Positions 7,324 through 15,817 are shown, numbered from the stretch's first letter. The stretch: DNA of 64,000 nt from Anaerofilum faecale (GCA_019114265.1 DXFV01000012.1:37267-101266); one strand, 5' to 3'. Numbers and translations: made by a program. Notes: generated by a model from the letters alone, not told the origin.

Positions 7324-9249
7324 ATGAAACACCGTTTTGTCCTCCTGTGTGCGCTGGCCGCCCTGCTGGCGGCGGTCTGGCTGCTGCTGCGCACCCCCGC
7401 GCCGCCCGCCCTGTCTGCCAACGCCCGCGCGCTGGTGCTGGGCGACAGCTTCCTGTCCGCGCTGGCCGCCGGCGACCCCAACGCGCTGGCCAGAAACGCC
7501 GTCGAACAGGCGGCGTCCGCCGGGGCGTCCTGCATCCTGTGCCCCGCCGATGCCGGGGAGGGGTTCCTGCGGCAGCTGTCCCGCCGGGCGGCGCGGGAGG
7601 AGATGGCGGTGGGCCTTGTGGCCGCTTCGGACGCCCCGCTGCCGGACGGCATCCCGCTGGCCGGGCGGTGGGTGCAGGAGGAGAGCGGCTATGCGCCGCT
7701 GGAGGAGGGCCTGCCCCGCTTCGACCAGCCCGACGAGACCGGCGCCTTCTACGCCGCCTGGGCGTGCGGGACGCTGGAGGGGACGGTGGCGGCGGTGTGG
7801 AACGGGCCGTCCTACACGGGGCTGCTGGCCCAGCTGGAGACCGCCGCCCCGCCCGACGTCTCGCTGCACATCCCCGCCGACCCGGCCATCCGCCTGCCCG
7901 CCGCGGGCTACATCACCTCGTCCGACACCTGCTGGGTGAGCGGCACCGCCGACCCGTCCGCCCCCGCCGATCTGAACGGCACGCCGGTGACGGTGAACGC
8001 GGGCGGCTTCTGGGGGGCGGCCGTGCCGCTGGCGGAGGGGGAGAACACCTTCACCCTCACCCAGAACGGGGTCAGCTCCACGCTGGTGGTCACCCGCATC
8101 CCGCCCACCGGCGGCACGGTGGAAGGCCCCTTTGCCGACGACAGCGTCCCCGCGCCCGAGGGGGCCGGGGTGAAGATCACCTCCTCGCTGGCCAGCCTGC
8201 TGGCCGACCCGGCCGACGCCTCCTCCATCCTGCAGACGGTCTACGCCGGGGCCTGTGCGCCGGTGCTGGAGAGCCGCCAGGTGCAGGTGGGCGCCCAGCT
8301 CACCTACGCCTACCGCACGGCGGGCGGCTGGGTGCGCTCGTCCGACTGCGCCCTGACCGACAGCGGCGTCTGCACGGTGACGGCGGTGCGGCGGGAGGTC
8401 TCGGCGCGGGAGGAGCGCCTGCTGTTCGCGGGGGGAAGCCCGGCGGTGCTGGCGGAGCGCACCGACACCTCTCTCACCCTCACGCTGGCGGGGGCGTCGT
8501 ACGATGGGCAGCTGCCGGCGGGCGGCTTCGGCGGCGCCCTGACGGCGGGCGAAGGCGGCCTTGTGCTGACCCTGACCTGCGACAGCGGCGCGCTGTGGGG
8601 CTGGGGAGTGGACTACACCGACGAGGGCACCGTCATCACCCTGCGCCGTCCGCCGCGGCTCTCGGCCGACCCGGCGAGACCGCTGGAGGGGCTGGTGGTG
8701 CTGCTGGACCCCGGCCACGGCGGGGAGGACCTGGGCGCGATGGGCCCGGCCGGCGCCGACGGTGCGGCCGAGAAGGACCTGAACCTGGCGGCGGCGAACG
8801 CGGCGGCGGCCCGCCTGCGGCAGATGGGCGCGACGGTGGAGCTGACCCGCACCGGCGACACCTTCCCCACCCTGGCCCAGCGCAGCGAGCTGCTGCGGCA
8901 GACAAAGCCGGATATTTTCGTCTCGGTGCACCACAACAGCATGCCGCTGGACCGCGACCTCTGGGGCACCAGCGGGGTGGAGTGCTACTCCTTCTACCCG
9001 TCCGGGCAGGCGCTGGCGGGGTATCTGACGGCGGAGGTGTCGGCCTGCACCGGCCGGGCCGACCGCGGCGCAAAGGAGGATTATTTCTATGTCACGCGGT
9101 CGGACCTGTGCCCGGCGGTGCTGCTGGAGGTGGGATTCGTGCCCAACCCCGACGAGTTCGCCGCCTGCTCCGACCCCGCCACCCTGCACCGCACCGGCTG
9201 GGCCATCGCGGCGGGCATCCGCCGCGCGGTGCTCGGGGCAGGGGAGTGA
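7324..9249 (+). CDS. secreted N-acetylmuramoyl-L-alanine amidase (Amidase_3) with long N-terminal region
   Basis: 641 residues. An N-terminal hydrophobic stretch (3-22) without a clear cleavage site suggests export or membrane anchoring. Residues about 30-450 form a large region with probable beta-sandwich segments I do not recognise. The last 200 residues are a zinc amidase: VLLDPGHGGEDLGAMG (zinc His), EKDLNL (zinc Glu), VSVHHNSM (zinc His) and LLEVGFVPNP (catalytic Glu). Such enzymes cleave the bond between MurNAc and the stem peptide. A GTG at 7315 lies one base after AAGGAG, so the ATG at 7324 is chosen. The gene is monocistronic. Confidence 0.88.
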   Translation: MKHRFVLLCALAALLAAVWLLLRTPAPPALSANARALVLGDSFLSALAAGDPNALARNAVEQAASAGASCILCPADAGEGFLRQLSRRAAREEMAVGLVAASDAPLPDGIPLAGRWVQEESGYAPLEEGLPRFDQPDETGAFYAAWACGTLEGTVAAVWNGPSYTGLLAQLETAAPPDVSLHIPADPAIRLPAAGYITSSDTCWVSGTADPSAPADLNGTPVTVNAGGFWGAAVPLAEGENTFTLTQNGVSSTLVVTRIPPTGGTVEGPFADDSVPAPEGAGVKITSSLASLLADPADASSILQTVYAGACAPVLESRQVQVGAQLTYAYRTAGGWVRSSDCALTDSGVCTVTAVRREVSAREERLLFAGGSPAVLAERTDTSLTLTLAGASYDGQLPAGGFGGALTAGEGGLVLTLTCDSGALWGWGVDYTDEGTVITLRRPPRLSADPARPLEGLVVLLDPGHGGEDLGAMGPAGADGAAEKDLNLAAANAAAARLRQMGATVELTRTGDTFPTLAQRSELLRQTKPDIFVSVHHNSMPLDRDLWGTSGVECYSFYPSGQALAGYLTAEVSACTGRADRGAKEDYFYVTRSDLCPAVLLEVGFVPNPDEFAACSDPATLHRTGWAIAAGIRRAVLGAGE

Positions 9250-9263
9250 CGGTTCCGGTGTGT

Positions 9264-9290
9264 GGCCGGGAGGGCGCCGGCGTTTTTTTG
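9264..9290 (+). terminator. terminator of the amidase gene
   Basis: Stem GCCGG (9265-9269) with CCGGC (9277-9281), then G and seven T (9283-9289), 15 bp after the stop. Confidence 0.75.
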
Positions 9291-9294
9291 CAAA

Positions 9295-9484
9295 GGCTTC
9301 CCCCTCGGGGGGAAGCTGTCGCCGCATGGCGACGGATGAGGGGAAGGCTTCCGGTTCCAACAATCCCCCGCAAAGCGGTTTCGACAAGTTGACGGCCGCC
9401 CCCACCGGCGGGCTTTGTGCAGGTGGGAAAGACCCGACCTCATCCGCCCCCTTCGGGGGCACCTTCCCCTGCCAGGGGAAGGCG
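9295..9484. repeat. interspersed double-hairpin repeat, A unit and inverted B unit
   Basis: Unit A at 9295-9343 (hairpins TTCCCC/GGGGAA and GTCGCC/GGCGAC, tail GATGAGGGG) and inverted unit B at 9436-9484 (CCTCATC, GCCCCC/GGGGGC, CCTTCCCCT/AGGGGAAGG). The 90-bp spacer differs from that of the 5.3-kb copy. Convergent intergenic position. Confidence 0.8.
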
Positions 9485-9510
9485 TTCGGTACGAACGAAC
9501 TTCCCGCCAG

Positions 9511-9570
9511 CCAAAAACAAACCAGCGCCGTGTCCGGCATGCCGGACACGGCGCTGTCTGTTTTCGTTTT
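9511..9570 (-). terminator. terminator of the amino-acid ABC transporter operon
   Basis: A perfect 32-bp palindrome (9524-9555, 16-bp arms) followed on the minus strand by GGTTTGTTTTTGG. The plus-strand side also ends in TGTTTTCGTTTT, so it may act in both directions. Confidence 0.8.
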
Positions 9571-10358
9571 CACATCTCCTGCCCGGCCTGCAGGAAGGCG
9601 CGGGTCTTGGCGCTCTTGGGCGCGCCGAACACCTCCTCCGGGGTGCCCTGCTCCTCGATCACGCCGTCCGCCATGAAGATCACCCGGTCGGATACATTCC
9701 GGGCAAACTCCATCTCGTGGGTCACCACGATCATGGTGGTGCTGGCGTTTTTCAGCTCCCGGATCACCCGCAGCACCTCGCCGGTCAGCTCGGGGTCCAG
9801 CGCGCTGGTCGGCTCGTCGAAACACAGGATGTCCGGCTCCAGCGCCAGCGCCCGCGCGATCGCCACCCGCTGCTGCTGCCCGCCCGACAGCTGGCAGGGA
9901 TAGTGGTCCATCTTGTTCTCCAGCCCCACCCGCGCCAGCAGCTCCTTTGCGCGGGCGCGGTTCGCCTGCAGCTCGGCCTTCGAGGCGCGGCGCTTTTCCT
10001 GTTTGGCGGCCTCTTTGGTGTGCAGGTCCATCGCCAGCGTCACGTTCTCCAGCGCCGTGTACTGCGGGAACAGGTTGAACGACTGGAACACCAGCCCGAA
10101 ATGCAGCCGCTTTCTGCGGATGTCGGCGGCGCTGCCGGCGTTTTGCCCGGCGTCGAACAGGGTCTCCCCGTTCACCTCGATGCGGCCGCGGTCGGCCGTT
10201 TCCAGAAAGTTCAGGCAGCGCAGCAGCGTGGTCTTTCCGCTGCCCGACGACCCGATGATCGACAGCACCTCGCCCTTTTCCAGCGCGAAGCCGATGCCGC
10301 GCAGCACCTGCGTTTTTCCAAAGGACTTCTCCAGCCCCTCCACCTTCAGCACAGCCAT
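9570..10358 (-). CDS. polar amino-acid ABC transporter, ATP-binding subunit
   Basis: 262 residues of the GlnQ/HisP/ArtP family, energising import of a polar amino acid at the inner face of the membrane. Walker A is GSSGSGKTT, the Q-loop lies in VFQSFNLFP, the signature is LSGGQQQRVAIARAL, Walker B is ILCFDEPTSALDPE and the H-loop is VTHEM. All catalytic elements are intact. The ATG at 10358 follows GGAGG by eight bases and lies four bases after the permease stop, so it is preferred to an upstream in-frame TTG. An insertion rich in Lys/Arg/Ala (about residues 100-120) is slightly unusual. The substrate cannot be told from this subunit. Confidence 0.95.
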   Translation of the reverse strand: MAVLKVEGLEKSFGKTQVLRGIGFALEKGEVLSIIGSSGSGKTTLLRCLNFLETADRGRIEVNGETLFDAGQNAGSAADIRRKRLHFGLVFQSFNLFPQYTALENVTLAMDLHTKEAAKQEKRRASKAELQANRARAKELLARVGLENKMDHYPCQLSGGQQQRVAIARALALEPDILCFDEPTSALDPELTGEVLRVIRELKNASTTMIVVTHEMEFARNVSDRVIFMADGVIEEQGTPEEVFGAPKSAKTRAFLQAGQEM

Positions 10359-10362
10359 CTCG

Positions 10363-11010
10363 TCAACCTCCAAAATATGCCAGCTTCTTTTCGGCCGCGC
10401 CGAACAGCAGCGTCAGTATGCCGCAGAACGCCAGATAGAACACGCCGGTGTAGAACAGCGGCCACAAAAGCCCCCACTGCGCCACGATGTCCTGCGCCGA
10501 TTTGGTCAGCTCCACCACCGCGATCACCCGCGCCAGCGAGGTGTCCTTCACCAGCGTGATGATCTCGTTGCTCATCGGGGCCAGCACCCGCTTGACCACC
10601 TGCAGCAGCGTCACCTTGAAGAAGATCTGGCTGTCGGTCATGCCCAGCACCTGCCCGGCCTCCTTCTGGCCCTTGGGGATGCTCTGGATGCCGCCGCGGT
10701 AGATCTCGGAGAAATAGGCCGCGTAGTTGATGACGAACGCCACGATCACCGCCGGCATGCGGGCGTCCAGCGGGATGCCGAAGGCCAGGCCCGGCACATA
10801 GAACACGATGATCACCTGCAGCATCAGCGGGGTGCCGCGGATGATCCACACAAAGGTGCGGGTGAGCCAGCGCAGCGGCGCAAAGCGGCTCATCGAGCCG
10901 AAGCACACCACCAGCCCCAGCGGCAGGCTGAACACCAGCGTGGCGAAGAACAGCAGGCAGGTATCGCCGAAGCCGTCCAGCAGCTGGCGGTTCACTTCCC
11001 AAAACGACAT
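10363..11010 (-). CDS. polar amino-acid ABC transporter, permease subunit
   Basis: 215 residues with five predicted membrane segments, of the HisM/GlnP type. The EAA loop facing the ATPase is visible as KEAGQVLGMTDSQIFFKVTL. WIIRGTPLMLQV in the second loop is the classic RGTPLL motif of polar amino-acid permeases. A single permease gene is present, so the membrane domain is presumably a homodimer. It is the middle gene of the operon, between the binding protein and the ATPase. Confidence 0.94.
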   Translation of the reverse strand: MSFWEVNRQLLDGFGDTCLLFFATLVFSLPLGLVVCFGSMSRFAPLRWLTRTFVWIIRGTPLMLQVIIVFYVPGLAFGIPLDARMPAVIVAFVINYAAYFSEIYRGGIQSIPKGQKEAGQVLGMTDSQIFFKVTLLQVVKRVLAPMSNEIITLVKDTSLARVIAVVELTKSAQDIVAQWGLLWPLFYTGVFYLAFCGILTLLFGAAEKKLAYFGG

Positions 11011-11082
11011 ACAAAACCCCTCATTTCCAGACCAGCAGCCGGCCCCCTGCCTTGCAGAGAGCCGGCGCTGTGTGATGCGTAT

Positions 11083-11886
11083 TTATTCCGCCTGCAGTTT
11101 CACCAGAACGGAGGGGTATTTCTCGGCCAGCTCGGCCACCACGCCCTCGTTCGCCAGCTGCTGCAGCGCCTCGTTCACCTTGTCGGCCAGCGGGCTGTCC
11201 TTGCGCAAGCCGATGCCGTACTCCTCCTCGCTCAGCGCGATGCCGTCCACGATCATCAGGTCGTCGTAGCTGGTCCCCTCGCCCACCGACGCCTCGGCCA
11301 TCACCTGGTCGATCACGGCCACGTCGATGGTGCCGGATTTCAGCTCCAGCAGGGTGTCGCGCTGGGCGGTCATCGCCACCAGCTCGCCCTGGCTGAGGTT
11401 CTCGTCGGCCTCCACCGCCGCCTCGCCGGCGGAACCGGCCTCCGCGCCCACCTTCGCGCCCGCCATATCTTCCAGCGTCTGATAGGTGTCGGCGTTGGCG
11501 GTGTTGATCACGCACACCTGCGCGTTGCCGCTGTACGGGTTGGAGAAGGTGATCTGCTCCTTCAGCTCGTCGGTGATGGTCATGCCGTTCCAGATGCAGT
11601 CGATGGATCTGCTCTTCAGCTCCACCACCTTCTGGTCCCAGTCGATCTCCACGAACTCGGGCGTCAGGCCCAGCTTTTCGCACACCGCCTCGGCCAGCTC
11701 GGTGTCGAAGCCGGTGAGGTTGCCGCTCTCGTCCTTATAGTTCATCGGCTGGTACAGCGTGATGCCGATCTTCAGCGTGCCCTTGTCCTGCACATACTGC
11801 CAGTCGTCCTGCCCGGACGCGCCGCAGCCCGCAAACAGCACCGCGCCCATCGCCGCGGCCAACACCAGACTCATCAGCTTTTTCAT
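11083..11886 (-). CDS. amino-acid ABC transporter substrate-binding lipoprotein
   Basis: 267 residues. The signal peptide MKKLMSLVLAAAMGAVLFAGC ends in the lipobox LFAG-C, so the protein should be lipid-anchored outside the membrane. The mature part is a family 3 periplasmic-binding-protein fold: KIGITLYQPMNYKDESG, GFDTELAEAVCEKLG and the central DCIWNGMTITDELK are the ligand-contact regions. It is the first gene of the operon, with its own promoter, and hands substrate to the permease at 10363-11010. The ligand is an inferred polar amino acid such as Gln, cystine or His; sequence alone does not settle which. Confidence 0.93.
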   Translation of the reverse strand: MKKLMSLVLAAAMGAVLFAGCGASGQDDWQYVQDKGTLKIGITLYQPMNYKDESGNLTGFDTELAEAVCEKLGLTPEFVEIDWDQKVVELKSRSIDCIWNGMTITDELKEQITFSNPYSGNAQVCVINTANADTYQTLEDMAGAKVGAEAGSAGEAAVEADENLSQGELVAMTAQRDTLLELKSGTIDVAVIDQVMAEASVGEGTSYDDLMIVDGIALSEEEYGIGLRKDSPLADKVNEALQQLANEGVVAELAEKYPSVLVKLQAE

Positions 11887-11937
11887 ATCGTTTTCCCCCT
11901 CGTCTTGTGGGACGGCGCTCCGTCCTCTTGCTTTAGT

Positions 11938-11966
11938 ATTTTAGCAGGGTAAAGTGATGAAGTCAA
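11938..11966 (-). promoter_or_regulatory. promoter of the amino-acid ABC transporter operon
   Basis: Minus-strand TTGACT (11966-11961), 17-bp spacer, TAAAAT (11943-11938), 50 bp before the lipoprotein ATG. A 6-bp GC hairpin (near 11910-11925) lies in the untranslated leader. Confidence 0.8.
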
Positions 11967-12069
11967 GGGGAAAGAGGGATTTCCAAAAAAATTTTTTCGT
12001 GTGTGTGAAGAAATCGCCCCGCCCGCGTCGTCTTATGGGTGTAGGCGAAAGGAGGGAGCGCCCGGCGAT

Positions 12070-12594
12070 ATGACCAACGCACAATTCGGCCAGGTGGTAG
12101 AGCAGTATCAGAAGCTGGTATATACCGTATGTTTTCAGCTGGTGCGCGACCACCACACCGCCGAGGACCTGGCCCAGGAAACATTTTTGTCCGCATACAA
12201 CCACATCGACCGCTGCCCGCCGGAGCACCTGAAACCCTGGCTGGCCCGCATCGCTGCCAACAAGGCCAAAGACCACCTGAAAAGCGCCTACAACCGCCGG
12301 GTGGCGGCCACCGACAGCAGCATGCTGCCCGAAAGCCCTCCGCCGGGCGCGCCCGCGCCGGCCGGCCCCGAGGACATCGCGGTGACCCGCGAGGAGCTGG
12401 CGGCCATTCAGGGAATGGTGCACGCCCTGAAGGAACCGTATCTGCTGGTGTCCGAGATGTACTTCCTGCAGAACAGGAGCGTGGAGGAGATCAGCCGGGC
12501 GCTGGACCGCCCGTCCAAAACCGTCCACACACAGCTGTACCGGGCGAGGCGCCTGCTGCAGCAGAAGATCCTGGAAAGGAGCGCTGTGCAATGA
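12070..12594 (+). CDS. ECF-type RNA polymerase sigma factor
   Basis: 174 residues with sigma region 2 (residues about 5-70, with VQKLVYTVCFQLVRDHHTAEDLAQETFLSAY-like sequence) and region 4 (about 115-165, SVEEISRALDRPSKTVHTQLYRARRLL), and no region 1 or 3: the ECF architecture. It would direct polymerase to a small stress regulon when released from the adjacent anti-sigma factor. The ATG is overlapped by no upstream gene; AGGAGGG lies 13 bases away, a long spacing, but no better start exists. The stop overlaps the next start (ATGA). Confidence 0.92.
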   Translation: MTNAQFGQVVEQYQKLVYTVCFQLVRDHHTAEDLAQETFLSAYNHIDRCPPEHLKPWLARIAANKAKDHLKSAYNRRVAATDSSMLPESPPPGAPAPAGPEDIAVTREELAAIQGMVHALKEPYLLVSEMYFLQNRSVEEISRALDRPSKTVHTQLYRARRLLQQKILERSAVQ

Positions 12595-13058
12595 ATCTGT
12601 TTTTAGACGATGGGCATCTGTCCGACGAAGGCCTGCGCGCCCTTCTGGACGGCAGCCTGGACGAGATGCAGAACCTGGAGGCCGCCGAACACCTGAGCTT
12701 CTGCGACGAATGCCTGGTGCGCTACACGGCCCTGCTGGAGGGCGGCGAACTGGAGACCCCCGAGACCGACCTCGTGCTGCCGGTGATGCAGCGCATCCGG
12801 CGACGGGCGGCGGCGCTGTTCTTCAACCGCTACGCGGCGGCCGCGGCCGCCGTGGTGCTGGCGGTGGGCCTGTGGGCCAGCGGCGCGTTCCAGGCGCTGG
12901 TGCCCCAGCCCAACCCCGACTACCGCCCGTCCGACAGCGGGCTGGCGTCCTTCCTGAACGATTTCAGCGGCGCGCTGGACGGCGCGCTGGATACCCTGTC
13001 CGCCGGTATCTCCGGCGCCTTCCAGCCGAAAGGCCAATCCACCGACAAAGGAGAATAA
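12591..13058 (+). CDS. zinc-binding anti-sigma factor, membrane anchored
   Basis: 155 residues. The motif HLSFCDECLVRY (about residues 39-50) is the H-x3-C-x2-C of ZAS-type anti-sigma domains. One transmembrane helix follows (about 79-98, AAAAAAVVLAVGLWASGAF) and a roughly 55-residue outside tail. It is expected to hold the co-encoded ECF sigma factor at the membrane until a signal arrives. The ATG overlaps the sigma stop, giving translational coupling. The signal and any protease that relieves inhibition are unknown. Confidence 0.9.
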   Translation: MNLFLDDGHLSDEGLRALLDGSLDEMQNLEAAEHLSFCDECLVRYTALLEGGELETPETDLVLPVMQRIRRRAAALFFNRYAAAAAAVVLAVGLWASGAFQALVPQPNPDYRPSDSGLASFLNDFSGALDGALDTLSAGISGAFQPKGQSTDKGE

Positions 13059-13061
13059 ATC

Positions 13062-13616
13062 ATGAAAAAAAGCTCGTTTTTGACCTTCTGCTTTTCCTTC
13101 ATTCCCGGCGCGGGCGCGATGTATCTGGGATATATGAAGCGCGGCCTGGGGCTGATCACCCTGTTCTGCCTGTCCATCATGGCCACCGCGGTGATCCCGC
13201 TGTGCGGTTTTGCCATCCCGGTGATCTGGATGTATTCCTTCTTCGACACCTACAACCTGCGCTCCCAGCTGTGGAACGGCACCGCTCCCGCCGACGGATT
13301 CCCCCTGCTGGACGGCAGCCTCAAGGGCGTGAACCTGAAGGCCAACGGCCTGAACAAGTTGCTGGGCGCCGGCCTGATCCTGGTGGGCGGCTGGATGATC
13401 CTGCAGAGCTTTGTGCAGCCCATCCTCTACGACCTGGCGCTGCACTTCAACCTGCCCATGCTGGGGAACCTGCTGGGCGACCTGTGGCGCCTGCTCATCA
13501 GCGTGCTGCTGATCTGGCTGGGCGTGCGCCTTGCCTTCGGCGGCCGCAAAAGAAAGCAGCTGCCCCCGCCCGACTTCACCGAATTCAAAGGAGACTATCC
13601 CGATGACAAGAATTAA
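13062..13616 (+). CDS. small polytopic membrane protein (TM2-like N-terminus)
   Basis: 184 residues. The start MKKSSFLTFCFSFIPGAGAMYLGYMKRGL resembles the Pro-Gly, Tyr-rich helix-turn of TM2-domain proteins. Three to four hydrophobic segments follow, ending in a basic, proline-containing cytoplasmic tail. It begins three bases after the anti-sigma stop with AAAGGAG, so it belongs to the sigma operon and may be part of its output or its sensing. No catalytic motif is seen. Confidence 0.65.
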   Translation: MKKSSFLTFCFSFIPGAGAMYLGYMKRGLGLITLFCLSIMATAVIPLCGFAIPVIWMYSFFDTYNLRSQLWNGTAPADGFPLLDGSLKGVNLKANGLNKLLGAGLILVGGWMILQSFVQPILYDLALHFNLPMLGNLLGDLWRLLISVLLIWLGVRLAFGGRKRKQLPPPDFTEFKGDYPDDKN

Positions 13617-13689
13617 ACACGCCCTGCGCTTTGCCGGCTGCGCCGTCTGCTATGCGGCCGCTTCGATGTGGCTGCTGTTCGGCCGGTGA
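13603..13689 (+). CDS. 28-residue membrane peptide in the sigma-factor operon
   Basis: An ATG at 13603 with a strong AAAGGAGA ribosome site opens a 28-codon frame, MTRIKHALRFAGCAVCYAAA then SMWLLFGR, ending TGA at 13689. It overlaps the end of the previous gene by 14 bp in another frame. It has a basic N-terminus followed by one hydrophobic helix containing two Cys, the pattern of small regulatory membrane peptides. Its function is unknown. Support is the ribosome site, the operon position and the composition; conservation cannot be checked here. Confidence 0.5.
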   Translation: MTRIKHALRFAGCAVCYAAASMWLLFGR

Positions 13690-13716
13690 GCCGCAGCCTA
13701 CCAAGGAGGAACGAAG

Positions 13717-14694
13717 ATGGATATGGAATATACAACGCCCCAGCCCGCCCCGGAGCAGCCCGCCCCCGCCGCCCCGAAAGCCGACCCCGAAGCGCCCCGC
13801 GTGCGCCGGGTGGGCACCTTCACGATGGGCGTCACGATGATCCTGGTGGGGCTGCTGATCGTCTGCTCGCTGTTCGGCTGGGGGATACCGCTGGAATGGG
13901 TGTTCCGCTTTTCCCCGCTGATCCTGGTGGCGCTGGGCGTGGAGGTGCTGGTGGGCGCCTTCTCCAAAGGCGCCAAGCTGAAATATGATTTTCTCAGCAT
14001 CATCGTCTGCGGCCTTCTCACGCTGGCCGCGCTGGCCTTTTCGGCGGTACCGTTTGTTCTGCAGTATTTCGGCCCCTCCCACGAGCTGGCCGAGCGCCGT
14101 GTGGAGACCGAGATCTATGAAAAAGTGCTGAACAGCCTGCCGGGCGAGGGCCTGGAAATGCTGAATGTGTCGGCGGCGATACAGCGTCCGGTGCAGAATG
14201 CAGAAACAGCCTCGCTGCAGGCGGGAGATTACCTGACGGTGTCGGTGACGCTGTCTGCTTCCGACGAGGCGGATTTTCTGGCCAAGGCCACGAAGATCAA
14301 CGCCGCGCTGGCCGACGTGAAAACCTCCAATATCAGCGTTTACTATACCTCCGCCGAAAAGGACGGCACCAAATGGGAACTGCAGGTCTACGACCGGCTC
14401 CAGCTGGACGATACCGCCGACCAGCTCAAGACCCGCCTGCGCACCTTGCACAACACCGAATACGGCTGGATGACCGACGAGGAAGCCGCGTTCCAGGAAG
14501 AGAACCACGAAAGCGCGCTGGAGCAGCAGGCCTCCAACTACGAGGCCCAGCTGGAGGAGCAGGCCGCGAACTACGAGACCCAGCTGGAAGACCAGGCGGC
14601 CAGCTACGAGAACGAGCTGGAGCAGCTGCGCGGGCAGTACGAACAGCAGATCGAAGCGCTGCAGCAGCAGCTGGACGAACAGAGCGCCGCCTGA
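13717..14694 (+). CDS. membrane protein with C-terminal coiled coil
   Basis: 325 residues. A proline/alanine-rich N-terminal tail (1-30) is followed by three hydrophobic helices (about 35-55, 62-78 and 88-110). Next comes a soluble domain (about 115-240) and a long acidic Gln/Glu coiled coil (255-325) in which the 11-residue unit QASNYEAQLEE repeats about four times with small changes. Its ribosome site is AAGGAGG. Last gene of the ECF sigma operon. I do not recognise the family; the coiled coil suggests self-assembly or a scaffold role. Confidence 0.6.
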   Translation: MDMEYTTPQPAPEQPAPAAPKADPEAPRVRRVGTFTMGVTMILVGLLIVCSLFGWGIPLEWVFRFSPLILVALGVEVLVGAFSKGAKLKYDFLSIIVCGLLTLAALAFSAVPFVLQYFGPSHELAERRVETEIYEKVLNSLPGEGLEMLNVSAAIQRPVQNAETASLQAGDYLTVSVTLSASDEADFLAKATKINAALADVKTSNISVYYTSAEKDGTKWELQVYDRLQLDDTADQLKTRLRTLHNTEYGWMTDEEAAFQEENHESALEQQASNYEAQLEEQAANYETQLEDQAASYENELEQLRGQYEQQIEALQQQLDEQSAA

Positions 14695-14731
14695 CGCTGG
14701 AAAAATGCGCGGGTTTGCGCTACAATAAAAG

Positions 14732-14764
14732 ACAGCCGCCGTTTGGACGAGCGGCTGTTTTTTT
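14732..14764 (+). terminator. terminator of the ECF sigma operon
   Basis: Stem ACAGCCGC (14732-14739) with GCGGCTGT (14751-14758), followed by T-rich 14757-14764. Confidence 0.85.
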
Positions 14765-14791
14765 ACGGAAGGGGAAGGCGTTCGGCACCGT

Positions 14792-14944
14792 TGGCTTCCC
14801 CCTGGGGGGAAGCTGCCGCCGGATGGCGGCTGATGAGGGGGAAGTCCGGCGGAATGCACCCTCTCTCTCCAAGGCGCTGTGCAGACGGCACAGACCCGAC
14901 CTCATCCGGCGCTTCGCGCCACCTTCCCCTGGCCAGGGGAAGGC
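14792..14944. repeat. interspersed double-hairpin repeat, A unit and inverted B unit
   Basis: Unit A 14792-14840 (second hairpin GCCGCC/GGCGGC, tail TGATGAGGGG) and inverted unit B 14898-14944 (second hairpin GGCGC/GCGCC). A fragment of unit B also precedes it (14768-14784). This explains most of the 313-bp gap between the sigma operon and the biotin ligase gene. Confidence 0.8.
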
Positions 14945-15007
14945 TTGCCGTATCGTTGGTTTCCCCTGATATTCATAAAACAAAAAATGGAAAGGAAGTG
15001 CGGGGGC

Positions 15008-15733
15008 ATGAATCTGATCTATCTGCCCGAGACCGACAGCACCAACACCTGGGCCAAACAGAACCTTGCGCGGTTCGGGAGCCTGGGCGCGGTCTACACC
15101 ACCAACCAGACGGCCGGCCGGGGGCGTCTGGGCCGCCGGTGGGAAAACCTGCCCGGCTGCGGGCTGTACTACACGGCGGTGGCCTCGCTCCCGATGGTCC
15201 AGCCCTCCACCCTGCCGCTGTACGCGGGGCTGGCGCTGGCCGATGTGCTGCGGCGCCACACCGGCGCACAGCCGCTGCTCAAGTGGCCCAACGACCTGCT
15301 GCTGCACGGCAAAAAGCTGGCGGGGATTTTGTGCGAGGGGGCGCACGGCGCCTGGATGGCGGGCTGCGGCGTCAACCTGTGCCACCCGGCCGGCTATTTC
15401 GCTCGCAGCGGCCTTCCGCACGGCACCTCGCTGGCGCTGGAGGGGGTGGCGGTGGAGGACGGCCCCGCGCTGGCAAAGCGGCTGGCCGAGGACCTCAGCG
15501 AGAATGCCTTCGGCAAAGACTTCGCGCGGTTTGCCGCGCACGGCATCGCCCCCTTCCTGGACGAATACAGGGCGTCCTGTGTGAATCTGGGCCGCGCGGT
15601 GGAGTTCGACGGCGGCCGCGGCATCGCCCGCGACATCGACGCCGAGGGCCGCCTGGTGGTGGACACCGCCGACGGCGCCGAAGCGGTGTTCACCGGCGAG
15701 GTGAGCGTGCGGGGCATCTACGGCAAGGTGTGA
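15008..15733 (+). CDS. birA: biotin--[acetyl-CoA-carboxylase] ligase, catalytic-domain-only type
   Basis: 241 residues. It activates biotin to biotinyl-AMP and attaches it to carrier-protein lysine. Visible are the substrate loop GRGRLGRRW (about 37-45), KWPNDLLL and KKLAGILCE (about 95-115), and a C-terminal SH3-like domain ending in VSVRGIYGKV. There is no N-terminal helix-turn-helix, so this is a class I enzyme without repressor function. The start has an AAGGAAG site eight or so bases upstream. No biotin synthesis or carboxylase genes are adjacent. Confidence 0.93.
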   Translation: MNLIYLPETDSTNTWAKQNLARFGSLGAVYTTNQTAGRGRLGRRWENLPGCGLYYTAVASLPMVQPSTLPLYAGLALADVLRRHTGAQPLLKWPNDLLLHGKKLAGILCEGAHGAWMAGCGVNLCHPAGYFARSGLPHGTSLALEGVAVEDGPALAKRLAEDLSENAFGKDFARFAAHGIAPFLDEYRASCVNLGRAVEFDGGRGIARDIDAEGRLVVDTADGAEAVFTGEVSVRGIYGKV

Positions 15734-15742
15734 GGCGGTCCG

Positions 15743-15772
15743 TTGACAAAGCGTGCGCCCATAGAGTATGAT
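15743..15772 (+). promoter_or_regulatory. promoter of the zinc-ribbon/DUF2085 operon
   Basis: Perfect TTGACA (15743-15748), 18-bp spacer, TATGAT (15767-15772), ten bases after the birA stop. Confidence 0.8.
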
Positions 15773-15817
15773 GGACACAAAGAAACCCGTTTTGCAGGAG
15801 AAAAAGGAGGAATCCGG

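Noticed and set aside
9524..9555. 32-bp perfect palindrome as an operator
   Set aside because: Position just past a gene end and flanking T-runs fit a terminator better.
7282..9825. 850-codon minus-strand frame opposite the amidase gene
   Set aside because: Runs through repeats and terminators and has no recognisable protein features.
14701..14730. TACAATAAA after the sigma operon as a promoter for the biotin ligase gene
   Set aside because: It immediately precedes the terminator hairpin and has no suitable -35.
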